This document shows, piece by piece, positions 47,431-56,576 of a DNA stretch of 64,000 nucleotides (position 1 is the first letter of the stretch; each line of letters starts with the position of its first letter). Both the position numbers and the translations under genes were made by a program. Origin of the DNA: Merluccius polli. Taxonomy: Eukaryota > Chordata > Actinopteri > Gadiformes > Merlucciidae. The notes beneath the pieces are model-generated. The model was not told the DNA's origin and searched no databases. It worked only from the letters and a program-made list of their open reading frames with translations. Location of the stretch: positions 62,001 through 126,000 of the forward strand of contig JAOPHQ010004844.1 of assembly GCA_030340625.1 (NCBI GenBank), read 5' to 3'.

Positions 47431-47507
47431 TATTCTGCAAATGTAATTCTGCATGTAATATTCTGCTTTAGAATAAAGATTATATTGACAAAAGTGGTCC
47501 TGACTGA
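47280..47507 (+). repeat. split direct repeat B2 (right end of the element)
   Basis: 228-bp copy of 46661-46888 with few differences (catactgct versus cataccgcc). A 94-bp segment of unknown origin separates it from A2. The retroviral sequence resumes at 47508. Confidence 0.8.
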
Positions 47508-47677
47508 ACTCTGTTTCTCCCCGGGTCTGTTCCCAACATGTCAGGTTCCCTGGAAGCTCTGGTCGTGGCAGATCCTCTGTCATGGAATTGTTTCCACACA
47601 ACTGCAGGGGCTATAACAATCAAAGCAAAACATACAACTACACCAAGCCACCCCCTCTTGTTTTCTGGGCGGCACAT
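47508..47677 (-). pseudogene. retroviral segment with signal-peptide-like start, possible env remnant
   Basis: A minus-strand frame from ATG 47677 has a hydrophobic core GVVVCFALIVIAPAVVW after a basic start, as in envelope signal peptides. It lies just after the integrase end, where env begins in class I retroviruses. It is cut after about 55 codons by the Ngaro-like element. No surface or transmembrane domain was found elsewhere, so the env call is a position-based inference. Confidence 0.4.
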
Positions 47678-48004
47678 AATTATTTATGATTATAATACTA
47701 AATATAACAACTCCACTCAACGGAACTTATTGAAGATATTATTACTGCAATAACTTATTGCTGTCAGCTTTACCCCTTGCTTATGTTCCTTCTTCCCAAA
47801 ACAAAATGATTATATACGAAAAATGTAAATGTAAATACGCTGAATAGCAACTTTCTTTAGTGGAGTCCTTTTCTATCCCTGTAGCTGGGTGGTAACACCC
47901 CCAACGTAAGTACTTGTATGCCTTCTTTCCTCTGACTCTACACTCGTGTGTTAGCAAAGCTAATAAAGTAAAAAAAATGTATAACTCTTCTTCCTCCTGT
48001 CAGT

Positions 48005-49330
48005 CTAAGGCTGCTCTCTTACACTCCCTTTTACGTCTACCCGGGTCGTTGCCGGTGGGTCAGATGCTCCACATAGTGACCAATGATACCAGGTTTCACC
48101 TTTGCCGTCCAGCCGGACTGCATGTGCGGTTCTCTCCATCACCCGGTATGGTCCTGTCCACCTTGGGTCTGACCACTTCCTCTTGATGACCTTCAACAAC
48201 ACCCACTCGGTGTCTTTCGGGGCGGGTGCCTGCTCTGCACCTCCTTGAATTACTGCCACCTGTTTGGAAAAGGCTGCAACCAGTGCCATTAGTTGATCAT
48301 AGTATGGCTTGTAGGTCAAGAATTGAGTGGGTGGGGCTGTAACCCCCCCCAGCTCCAGGTCTTGGAGACTGCTGACCACAGACAAGCTCATATGGTGTGA
48401 ACCCTGTAGCAGAGTTCACTGAACTCCTTGTTGACATTAAAGCTAGCGGAAGGGCGTCTAGCCAGCTGAGTTTACTGTGTGCACCTATTTTACCAATCTT
48501 TCCCTTCAGTGTCTGGTTCATCCTTTCGACCTTGCCTTGAGACTGAGGATGGTAGACACAACCTAATCGCTGTTTGATGTGTGACTGCTGCACCACACTT
48601 TTCACAGTTTTCCGAATGAAAGCTGATCCATTGTCTGATCTAATTTCTAATTGAATTTCACACCTTGGCATGACTTTTCTAGATAAAAACTTGATTACAA
48701 TAGTCACACTTTGATCTTTTATTGGGGCTGTTTCTACCCAATTGCTGAATCTGTCATTGACTACTAGCATGTACCTTTTACCATATACACTTTTGATCAT
48801 ATCAACATAGTCTAAGACCTGAATTTGAATTTTGAATCAAGTTTATTGCCAAGTAGGATTGTTCATACAAGGAATTCGATTGGTGTAATTGGTGCATAAT
48901 AATTAATTAAAATATAAACAATATAAATATCTATACAATATCTAAAAACAAAGGAGCGGCAAAGGCGTGGGATGGGGGTAGTGGGGGGGAATGCAAGAGC
49001 GTCGTTCTCCAGGGGGATTATTGTGTTCCAGCAGTGGCCTTGGCCGAGGCAAGTGCCGGATGGGGGTGAAAGATAAAAATTGCGGGTGTTTGGTCTTGGG
49101 GCGAGTAGAAGGACTAATATGCTATGCAGAGCCTAGCATATTGTAGCATATCCGGTGATAGTTAGTGTAGCATTTAGGTCCGGGCCTTGTTGATCAGGCT
49201 GATGTCTAAATGGTCCCTCGGGTGTGGGAATGTGTCCCACTAGAGTAGTGATTGTTTTTCTTTCGTTGTTTTCTGCACATGCTTCACAATCATTGAGCTA
49301 ATTATCAATCATTGTTTGCAAGTATGGTGA
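48005..49330 (-). pseudogene. ERV integrase (pol end), interrupted
   Basis: From right to left on the minus strand: a CEAC zinc-binding piece near 49290 and PTPEGPFRH near 49210; then about 380 bp of foreign sequence (48830-49200); then DYVDM (first catalytic Asp), IRSDNGSAF (second Asp) and HPQSQGKVERMN (catalytic Glu). After a frameshift near 48370 comes the C-terminal GPY/F domain (RWTGPYRV...WYHWSLC). Domain order is that of a class I retroviral integrase, whose job is to insert viral DNA with a 4-bp stagger, matching the ccag duplication. The insertion and frameshift abolish function. Confidence 0.8.
48830..49200. mobile_element. LINE 3'-tail fragment inserted in the integrase
   Basis: Begins with ttgaatcaagtttattgccaa and attgttcatacaaggaatt, words I associate with 3' ends of fish Rex/L2-type LINEs. 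It then continues with GC-rich UTR-like sequence. It separates two parts of the integrase frame. Confidence 0.5.
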
Positions 49331-49674
49331 CCTCAAATCTTGTTTAAACCTTGTTTTCTGATTTTAAACCTTGTTTTCTGATTCCCTTCATTACCTCCCC
49401 CCTTGCGCCATGGTCAAACCCATGCGCATCTTTAATGAGCAAATATAACAGCCAGGTAGGTGCAACAAAATGTCCATGAGCACCATGCCATGCACCTCTA
49501 TCAATGTCTGATTATGATTTTCCAATTCAGTTAGTTAGCTAAATAATGGCCTTCTGCCTGTATCCCTCCGAAGGTGCTATGCCCTTTAACCTCAACTACA
49601 GCCAATCTAGTAGAAAGGGAAATTGCAGCCAGTAAATCTTAAACCAAAATTTTGATACGATATGGGTTTACCAT

Positions 49675-50074
49675 TGTGACAAATGTATAACCGCACATAT
49701 GTATCAACAGGCTGTAATATCTACACATAGCCACAAGGGAATAGAAATAAATATATAAGTTGTATTAACCGCACCTGGCCACCAGATGGCGGCACACATA
49801 CACTGGGGGCGGGCGCTCAGCACTAGCCAATCAGAGCATAGTATGCGTCGTAGAGGCCACGCCTGCCCAGGTACTACCAAACAACACATCCGGGGGAAGA
49901 CAGAAACCCCCAGGCAGCGTATCTGTTAAGCTATCCAGCTAAGGGGTAGCTCCGCGCGTGAATTTTACAATTCCTCTCCATTTGCTTCATAGATAATATA
50001 CCTAAAGCTAAACAAATAAAGTGAGTTAAAAGCGATCCTGTGTCGGCGGCCTTCTTCCTCAAAGAACACACCAC
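49675..50074 (+). repeat. solo LTR, family 2, plus orientation
   Basis: Starts tgtgacaaatg and ends near cacaccac. Flanked by accat at 49670-49674 and 50075-50079. An AATAAA (about 50015) followed by cctgtgtcggcggccttctt marks the R-U5 side. Related to the inverse copy at 43313-43657. It is inserted in the pol region of the larger ERV. Confidence 0.75.
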
Positions 50075-50615
50075 ACCATCAACCGCTTTTAAACCATGCT
50101 GTTACCAAATTTACCAAATCATGTACTTCACCGAAAAACAAAACGCGAATCCTTATATCCCTTAAGAGTTTAAACAAATGACCTGTCCTAGTTATTGCCA
50201 CATTTTCACTGCTTAAGCCGACATGTCTGGAATCTATCCTATCCTCCACCTTTCAACCCAAATGGTTTCTCCTTGGATGATTTCATCTTCTCGTTACTCT
50301 ATGATCAAGTGAGTCAGTGCTCAGCGACTTGGCCAAGTAATCGTGACTGTGCCTGCCTTAGGTTGTCCCGAGGTTTCAAGGTGGGATCTTACCCGTCATA
50401 GGCTAACCAGCCTTCCCTACTGGCCTGTTGCAGGATGGGGATAAATCCCATCTGAGTCTTATGTTCAGCCCATAGGATAGGTGACTGTGGAGGAGTAGAG
50501 ACAGATATCTATGACAGCTATCCATGCAGCCCTGTGTATGCGTAATGGAGACACCACACTTTGTTGACGCTGTAATTATGACGCGGTGGTGGACGAAGCT
50601 AACAAATAAAAATTT

Positions 50616-50849
50616 TCAACACAACATAACAGCATTAGGCGTTGGCATTTGCAAGGTAAACCCAATTCTTCCCAATGTCAATAAACAATCTAGCTTGTGC
50701 ATTAGATCCCTTCCCAGCAGATTGCTGAAGTACTTTTCAATGATCACTTTAACCAGGTCCTTGCGAATGTTCAGAGAACATTTGTCTGACCAAAACAATT
50801 TGACAATTAAACAAATTAAACACAAACAACTAAAACAAAGACTAAACAA
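50616..50849 (-). pseudogene. probable ERV protease end
   Basis: The minus-strand frame contains SNLLGRDLMHKLDCLLTLG, resembling the LLGRDLL end of retroviral aspartic proteases. The DTG active-site part was not found. Sequence to the left (50080-50600) has no clear reverse transcriptase. Confidence 0.5.
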
Positions 50850-51478
50850 CCTGTAATCTATTTAAACAAAACACATTAAAAGCAAGATATGGCTGGCCAT
50901 GACAACAGAGGCGGGACTTGTACCACGCAGTCCACTCTCCCCCCCCTTGGGGACACATCTACTGGTAGACTCTGGCAACCCAGAACAAACTTTCTTTTAA
51001 CTATTTCAACACCACACTATGGAGGTATTTTAAGCAACCTAATGATGGACTTATTTTATTGCTACATACGCAACATTGCGTATCAGTTTTTTATATTGTA
51101 ATAATATGTAACTACCGCACTCCCACAGGGTCCTTTTAGGGCGGGTCCCACTACCTCAGTTTGGTGAGGGGGGAATTTCCCTGAACTCTTAAGAGTCCCC
51201 AGCGCTGGTTGACCCCTGGACTTCTGTGGACGAGCGGTAGAGGAGATAACTTCTGATTTAAATGAATAGTACCCAACTTAACTGAGCTGTTGGTCTGCTA
51301 ATTGTCCCACAAAACACTAAAACACTTTTATACACATTTATAAAACAAATACACAGAACACAAAATCAACAGAAAACACAGAAACAAATACCAGACACTA
51401 ATACATAATTGATCTCTACATGTGCGCTTTCTATGTCCCAACATATCCTTAAATGTTCTAATGATCACAGCGCTTTCT

Positions 51479-52885
51479 TTATTTATGTTTTATTCTAACC
51501 CCTCTACGTCTGTTATCCCCCTGGACATACTGAGCTGGTTGTCCCTTTACCACTTTGTTTTGTAAGGCAACCTTGTGTTTTTGGAAAGGCACTTTCAAAT
51601 AAAATGTATTATCATTACTATTACCATTATTAGTAGTCGTCGTCATAGTAGTAGTATTATAGGCCAGGGTAAACTCCTGCATAACTCTTTATTGCCCCTC
51701 TCTCTTTTAGATCTCCTGACTAATACTAATTGTAATGCCTGTTTTAGATATTCCTTCCAATTTTTCAGAGATTTGATTGATCTCATATTTACGTAGATAA
51801 CAAACCCTACCCAAAGTGTCCACTGCTGTTAACGACATATTTATTTTCTAAGTGTACTAACACTATTTTTAAGCAATATGTATTTTTGATTACTTTTACT
51901 TTATTAAACGATGTTTATTATTTTTTATTAACTTTACTCTTTACTTTAAATGGTGACATATCAGCCCTCTCCCTGCTCCCTGCTAGGTCAGGGTCAGGGG
52001 AGGCGGGGCCATCTGACAGTTGGCTCTTAGTACCGTTGCTCTCGCGGGTTGCTATGGCTATGGGAGCGCCGGCCCCTGCCTGCGTTGTTGTTGTCCTTGT
52101 TGCCGCCGGCCACCGGCCGCCACGACGTCCCCTTGCGTTTGGTGCCATCCCTCCCCATTTGGCTCTGCATCCCTCTGTGTCTTGCCCTGATTCGTAACCC
52201 GTAGCCTGACCGGTGTGTCTTGCTGCTAATTCTCGCTTTGTGTCCTGTAGTAGTAGTAGTAGTAGTAGTAGTAGTCTCTAGTAAATCTGTCTCAAGGTCT
52301 AACCTTCCGCCTCTCACATTGATAACGGGGGCTTGTATTCCCCCTTGTGAGATAACAGTGTACGGGGGAGGTGTTCTCATGTCGGTTGTGTTTGTCAGAG
52401 GCTGTGTGTGCACATAGTGATTCCAGGTCTGGGTATAGGTGGGGGGCTGTTGGTCCCGTCGGTGAAGCAGTCACAGTCCTGGGTTTGTTTTTGTCCTTCT
52501 GAGCTTCTAATGCTACACATGCTAATGCTATTGTATGCACTGACGCTCTCCTCTCCTCTTTCTCCTCTAGTGCTGCTCTCCACTTCTTCTTTGTCCTCCA
52601 ACTTTACTTTCCCTCTTCTGCCTTATGCCTTTCTAACTCTCTTAACACAGTCCTCTTGGCATCCGCCAGATAGGGCAACAATTTGGCCTGTTTCTCATCT
52701 CCAGGTATCTGTCCCTTCTCCTGGAGCCACGTCCAGGTCACCTTGTGACCCTCCATTATCTTTCCCTGTTTATTCGGTGTAAACCCACTAATCAATTGGA
52801 ACTTAATTTGTTTCCATTGCTCTCATATGGTGTCTTCAGGACACCCCCCACATTCTTTAAACTCTCTGTTAAGTTCCCCGTCCAT
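51479..52885 (-). pseudogene. ERV gag remnant
   Basis: A plausible start is ATG 52885 on the minus strand, about 950 bp after the primer-binding site. An in-frame TGA follows near 52826 and the same frame then runs to 52604. Later frames contain a charged/coiled stretch (REERHK-type, here RELERHKAEEGK), a TPPPYTV late-domain motif near 52375, a Thr run from a CTA/GTA triplet repeat (52245-52275) and a basic Arg/Gly/Ser-rich segment to about 52030. Several frameshifts. The PPPY motif recruits NEDD4-type ligases in living retroviruses; this copy cannot make a complete protein. Confidence 0.6.
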
Positions 52886-53833
52886 TTTAACACAGTATTT
52901 TAAACACTACACACTCTAACAACAAAAATTATTATACGCATACAGGGTTGGTGTGAATGACTCACGGTCTGCTTTCTGCACAAAATATTGCCCAGTGAGA
53001 CAAGCTTCTAGGCTGAAAAAACTTTCAGTCCGGTCTCACTCTAGGGGTCTCCCCAGGCTTCGTACAGAAACTTTTAGACACACTTCTCCCGTATCCACCG
53101 ACCCATTTTCCCCACAAAACAGAAAATATTTTTAAATTTTTTTATTGTTTTAATACCCCACAGAACAGGCGTTAGACGAGACTTCTCACAAACAGTCTAA
53201 CCCCTGGAACCACCCACACAATACACAATCTTTACTTAATCAGCCTTTTTAACAGTTTCCCATTTTTCAACGTTCGACTATTATGTTCAAATGTTTGCAT
53301 CGCAATATATCGTATGAACTCAGGCTATTTGTACCCCCGGCGTTACCTTTTCGCTAGTACAAACTATTTTAGTGCCGACTCTAACGGTCACAGGAAATGA
53401 TACCCTTGGGTTACTCCGGCTTCCCTCTCGGACTTCCCTCTTCTGGTCTTGAAAGGAACCAACTACCTTGGGGTCCTATCGACCCTCCTTTATCCTGCCA
53501 TATACTATGGCGAGGACGGGCGGAATTTGAACCGCTGGTGCTTTGTGTGGGCCCTTCCCCCTACACCGGGCCTCCAACCCTCGGGTGGTCCCTGCTTGTG
53601 CACTTTCACAGCAGGGTCCCCTTTTGGCGACCTCCTTAAGGGAGCGTGCCCTGTGTTGCATACTATACTGGTTTAAACTATGTCTAGGACGAGTATCCCA
53701 AGTGACTTCAAAACAGTTTGGACAATGCCCAATTGCAGAATTTTGTTATAACAGGCTTCTGCTTACCTTTTTTATGTGGCCACGTTTCGCTGTCACTCAG
53801 TCCTCTCGTTCGTTGTGTCACTTCTTCGTCTTC

Positions 53834-53851
53834 ATCACGTCGGGGTCACCA
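53834..53851 (-). other. retroviral primer-binding site, tRNA-Trp
   Basis: On the minus strand TGGTGACCCCGACGTGAT lies two bases inside the 5' LTR. This is the exact complement of the last 18 bases (with CCA) of vertebrate tRNA-Trp as I recall them. It fixes the ERV orientation and names it a W-type by primer. Confidence 0.9.
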
Positions 53852-53853
53852 AT

Positions 53854-54423
53854 TGTTGTGAAAAGCAGTTTCAAAAATGAAACCCTTACTGACGCGTATT
53901 CTTTAATGAAAGCGATAGAAGAAGTTTTAGCTTTAAGGAAATAATCAGTTTTATTCTTAACACCAGTATAATGTGCAGAGTTTTACAGATATCTGGGTCC
54001 CACTACGTTTCCCTGACAGAACAACAACGTGTGTGTGTTCACGAAGTCTGAGCACCAACTATCCCTGACCCAGGAAGTTATATACACAAACAGTGAAAAC
54101 GTCATAAAGGGCTGGCTGTTGACGTCTTCCCCCCTCGTCCTTGGTGTCTGGCTCCAGCGCCAGATTGTCGCCTCCGGGTATTATCTAAAAGATTCTTTAC
54201 ACGTACAGCGACAAGCCTGCTTGTTTTTCGCCATCATCTGACCTCACACTATCTACTCTATACATGTCACCAACAAAGCACTCATTCCGATCCTGAGGAG
54301 CTGCCCCCATGCTTACATGCCTCTGCTCATACCTCATGACTCTGTCCTTCGTCAGCAGAAAGGCACCGAGACTAGTGTGACCCTAATTATTGGTCATATG
54401 GTAGAAATATAACCATACCTTTA
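53854..54423 (-). repeat. ERV 5' LTR
   Basis: 570-bp direct copy of 39367-39942. Its position next to the primer-binding site makes it the 5' LTR. The difference from the 3' LTR is about 3-4 percent by eye, implying an insertion that is old but not ancient. Confidence 0.9.
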
Positions 54424-54427
54424 CCAG

Positions 54428-54944
54428 ATAGCTCCGTCTTTGGACCAGTTGTAGTGTATAGTGGCAGTGGGTTATATGGTAAGGATCTATGGGAAGGACG
54501 CATTGTTTGCAAGTATTTTCTTTGCTTATACTTTATTAAAAAATTGAAACTAAAATCCTCCAAAGGAATCTGATCTGCAAGAGCCTCATTCACATTAAAT
54601 ACCTGATACTACTTCCTCCTGTAGAATATATCCTATACCTATATGCTTTATTATAAGGAAATCCAGTCATGTTTTCTGTCCTTAAGCTGAATACATTTTT
54701 GAGCCCAAAGCACTCACACACCCTGAGATACAGCATCATTTAGACCTCCTCAAATGTTCTTTATTCATATGTGGGTTCTTCATGATCTCTGAGTTATGAT
54801 ATGATGTTATGCATCACAAGGATCTGACATATGAAACACGAAGCGTACAGTTTCATCCGAAACCCCTGGGATAGAAATGTGTTTGATTGAGGCCCCAAAG
54901 TCGTGCACCCCCCCCCCCCCCCCCCCCATCTACCTTTACGACCT
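54428..54944. other. short gene-free stretch between ERV and hAT element
   Basis: No gene recognised. Holds a C run at about 54908-54927. Confidence 0.4.
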
Positions 54945-55094
54945 GATGGGACCAGGGTTCTAAATTAACATTTTTGATTACCAGCCAATTTGGCTGGTAA
55001 CTTTCTAAAGTTACCAGCCAATCAGAATTTCCACTAGCCAAATTTTTTTCTTTTGTATCTGCACTTCCAGACCGTCACCGGGGCTTCAGAGTAA

Positions 55095-55714
55095 CGGCCC
55101 GTGCCCACTGCATGCGTCCGTCAACGCATCCCATTGACTTCGAATGGAGCGGAGCCGCAATGCATTGTGGCTCCGTCCGTTGCGTCGGCTCCGTCCGTTG
55201 CGTTGAGAAGTTGAGAAAATTTTAACTTTTCAGGCCGCGACGGATCCGTCAGGCCAATCAGCTCGCATTATGCAAAAATATGTCCGGTGACGCTACTTGG
55301 ACTCTGCCCAATGAAACCTTTGTGGTACAACCCTGTCAAAAAAGCCGACCGGCAGCGAGGGATTTAATAATGGAGGACAAACTAATAATCGCGGTGGGTA
55401 ATCGCCCTATACTCTACGACCAGTCTTTATGCCGGGACCTGGCGTGGCGAGAGATGTCACTGGAGGTGGGGGAACCAGGTAACATAATGTTTCGGACTAT
55501 TTTCGATTTATGTATATCGGAATATATTGCAACGACGGGATCCATCTTGCAATACAAAAGAGCAATAACAAAATGCAGGAAGAACGCGGCTTTGTTTTTG
55601 TAAGAAGCGATTTGATGCTGGCTGCGTCTGGCTCCGTCGGCAAATTCCACGCCTCCATCCGTCAGACACGCCTTCCGTCGTCCGTTGACGGACGCATGCA
55701 GTGGGCACGGGCCG
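55095..55714. mobile_element. PIF/Harbinger-type element inserted in the hAT element
   Basis: A 32-bp perfect TIR starting CGGCCCGTGCCCACTGCATG is inverted at 55683-55714. Flanked by taa at 55092-55094 and 55715-55717, the target of PIF/Harbinger. The undisturbed target cttcagagtaatgtgtcc is present twice elsewhere in the same hAT element (near 59573 and 59670), proving the insertion boundary. Inside is a MADF-like exon start (55370-55478) but no nuclease. Confidence 0.9.
55370..55478 (+). pseudogene. MADF/Myb-like first exon of a Harbinger accessory protein
   Basis: ATG 55370 opens MEDKLIIAVGNRPILYDQ followed by an AWREMSLEVG-type segment. This is the pattern of MADF DNA-binding domains that accompany Harbinger transposases. 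A donor-like CCAG/GTAACA lies at 55478/55479. The following exons are absent, so it is a remnant. A related start lies at 32394. Confidence 0.6.
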
Positions 55715-55748
55715 TAATGTGTCCGAGGAGAGTAGCCCTCTGCGAGGG

Positions 55749-55834
55749 TGGTGCGCGATTGTCGATGGGGGGCGCTTTTGTCGACGGGGGAGGGGGCGCG
55801 ATTGTCGACGGGGGGGGGGGGGGGGGGGGGGCGG
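55749..55834. repeat. G-rich minisatellite with gcgcgattgtcgacgggg units
   Basis: Three units of about 22-40 bp: gcgcgattgtcgatgggggg, gcgcttttgtcgacgggggagg and ggcgcgattgtcgacgggg extended by a long G run. Capable of G-quadruplex formation. Confidence 0.75.
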
Positions 55835-56199
55835 GGGGATTTTTTCGGTCGCAATTGGTTTGCACATTTTTAAAAGTGGTGGGGACAAAATTCAAATTAT
55901 AAATAGTAATCTACGCCTCCCCCCCCCCCCCCGTAATCTACGCCTATGCACACACACCAGCTTTTACCGCTGTTTTCTTTTTTATCCGCACTTCCAGGTA
56001 GGCGGTGGGCCGAAGCCCCTTATCTGTTCATCTAAACCAAATCAATGATGGCCTAGCTGGGCTTCTAAAGTTTTGAAGACTGTTTTTTTTCTAACGATAA
56101 ACCGGTTGTTGCCACTTCCATTTTGCTCGCACTTTCTCAAAAACATAGTGTGAATGTTTAGTAAAATTCGAGGCAAACGCCATGGCCTGCCATATCAGC

Positions 56200-56360
56200 T
56201 GAACCAATAGTGCGATCGGATGCTGGAATACGGATATTATTAGCCAATCAGACGGAGCTTTATTTGCAGCTGTTTCCTCGAAGATTCAGCTGACATCGGT
56301 GTTTGGTAGCAGTGTCAGATCCACAACTATCGGGAAAGAAACGTGTTTTAAGGTAAGAAT
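56200..56360 (+). promoter_or_regulatory. possible internal promoter and 5' exon of the hAT element
   Basis: A CCAAT box (agccaatcaga near 56242) is followed by a GC-balanced exon-like stretch ending in TTTTAAG/GTAAGA at about 56352, a good donor. This reads rightwards, toward the 3' end of the minus-strand gene. It could be the first exon of a lost transposase gene or an antisense transcript. Confidence 0.3.
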
Positions 56361-56576
56361 AAATTTGATTAAAATGTGTCAGCTTCATAAAATGTATTTT
56401 TTGCAAACCATCTTATTCATACATGCAAGCGTGCAGCTTTAGCTTTCTAATGCGCCGCAGTTAATATAGCTTACAAGATTGACAGATGAAATAGCCTTGC
56501 TATGCTACTTCATTGATTGTAGATGTTCATAAACCAGGCGAACACAGTACTTTCTTGGCTCAGAAATATTTAATTA

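Larger units (their letters stand above)
40955..47507 (+). mobile_element. Ngaro/DIRS-like tyrosine-recombinase retrotransposon with split direct repeats, RT deleted
   Basis: Repeat A is present at 40955-41255 and 46887-47185, and repeat B at 46661-46888 and 47280-47507, giving the order A1-coding-B1-A2-B2 that is diagnostic of Ngaro-type elements. The coding part (plus strand) has a gag-like frame with a CCHC knuckle, an RNase H end and a tyrosine recombinase; a reverse transcriptase is not found and the space for it is missing. A1 and A2 differ by only a 2-bp indel as read by eye. The element sits in the ERV between its signal-peptide-like segment and its 3' region, and itself contains a 535-bp TIR element and a solo LTR. 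No target duplication is seen, as expected for a recombinase. Confidence 0.8.
39367..54423 (-). mobile_element. 15-kb endogenous retrovirus with nested insertions
   Basis: Direct LTRs at 39367-39942 and 53854-54423, flanked by ccag at 39363-39366 and 54424-54427 (4-bp target duplication). Read on the minus strand the order is: 5' LTR, tRNA-Trp primer-binding site, leader, gag remnant, protease remnant, integrase, a signal-peptide-like segment, a large foreign insertion, a second integrase-end fragment, a purine-rich tract and the 3' LTR. Reverse transcriptase is not recognisable and is probably deleted. The gamma/epsilon-type integrase end, the PPPY late motif in gag and the PBS class suggest a class I (gamma/epsilon-like) fish ERV. 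All genes are broken by stops, frameshifts or insertions. Confidence 0.9.

Noticed and set aside
55510..55902. Gly-rich frame and its antisense Pro-rich frames
   Set aside because: Produced by the G-run minisatellite.
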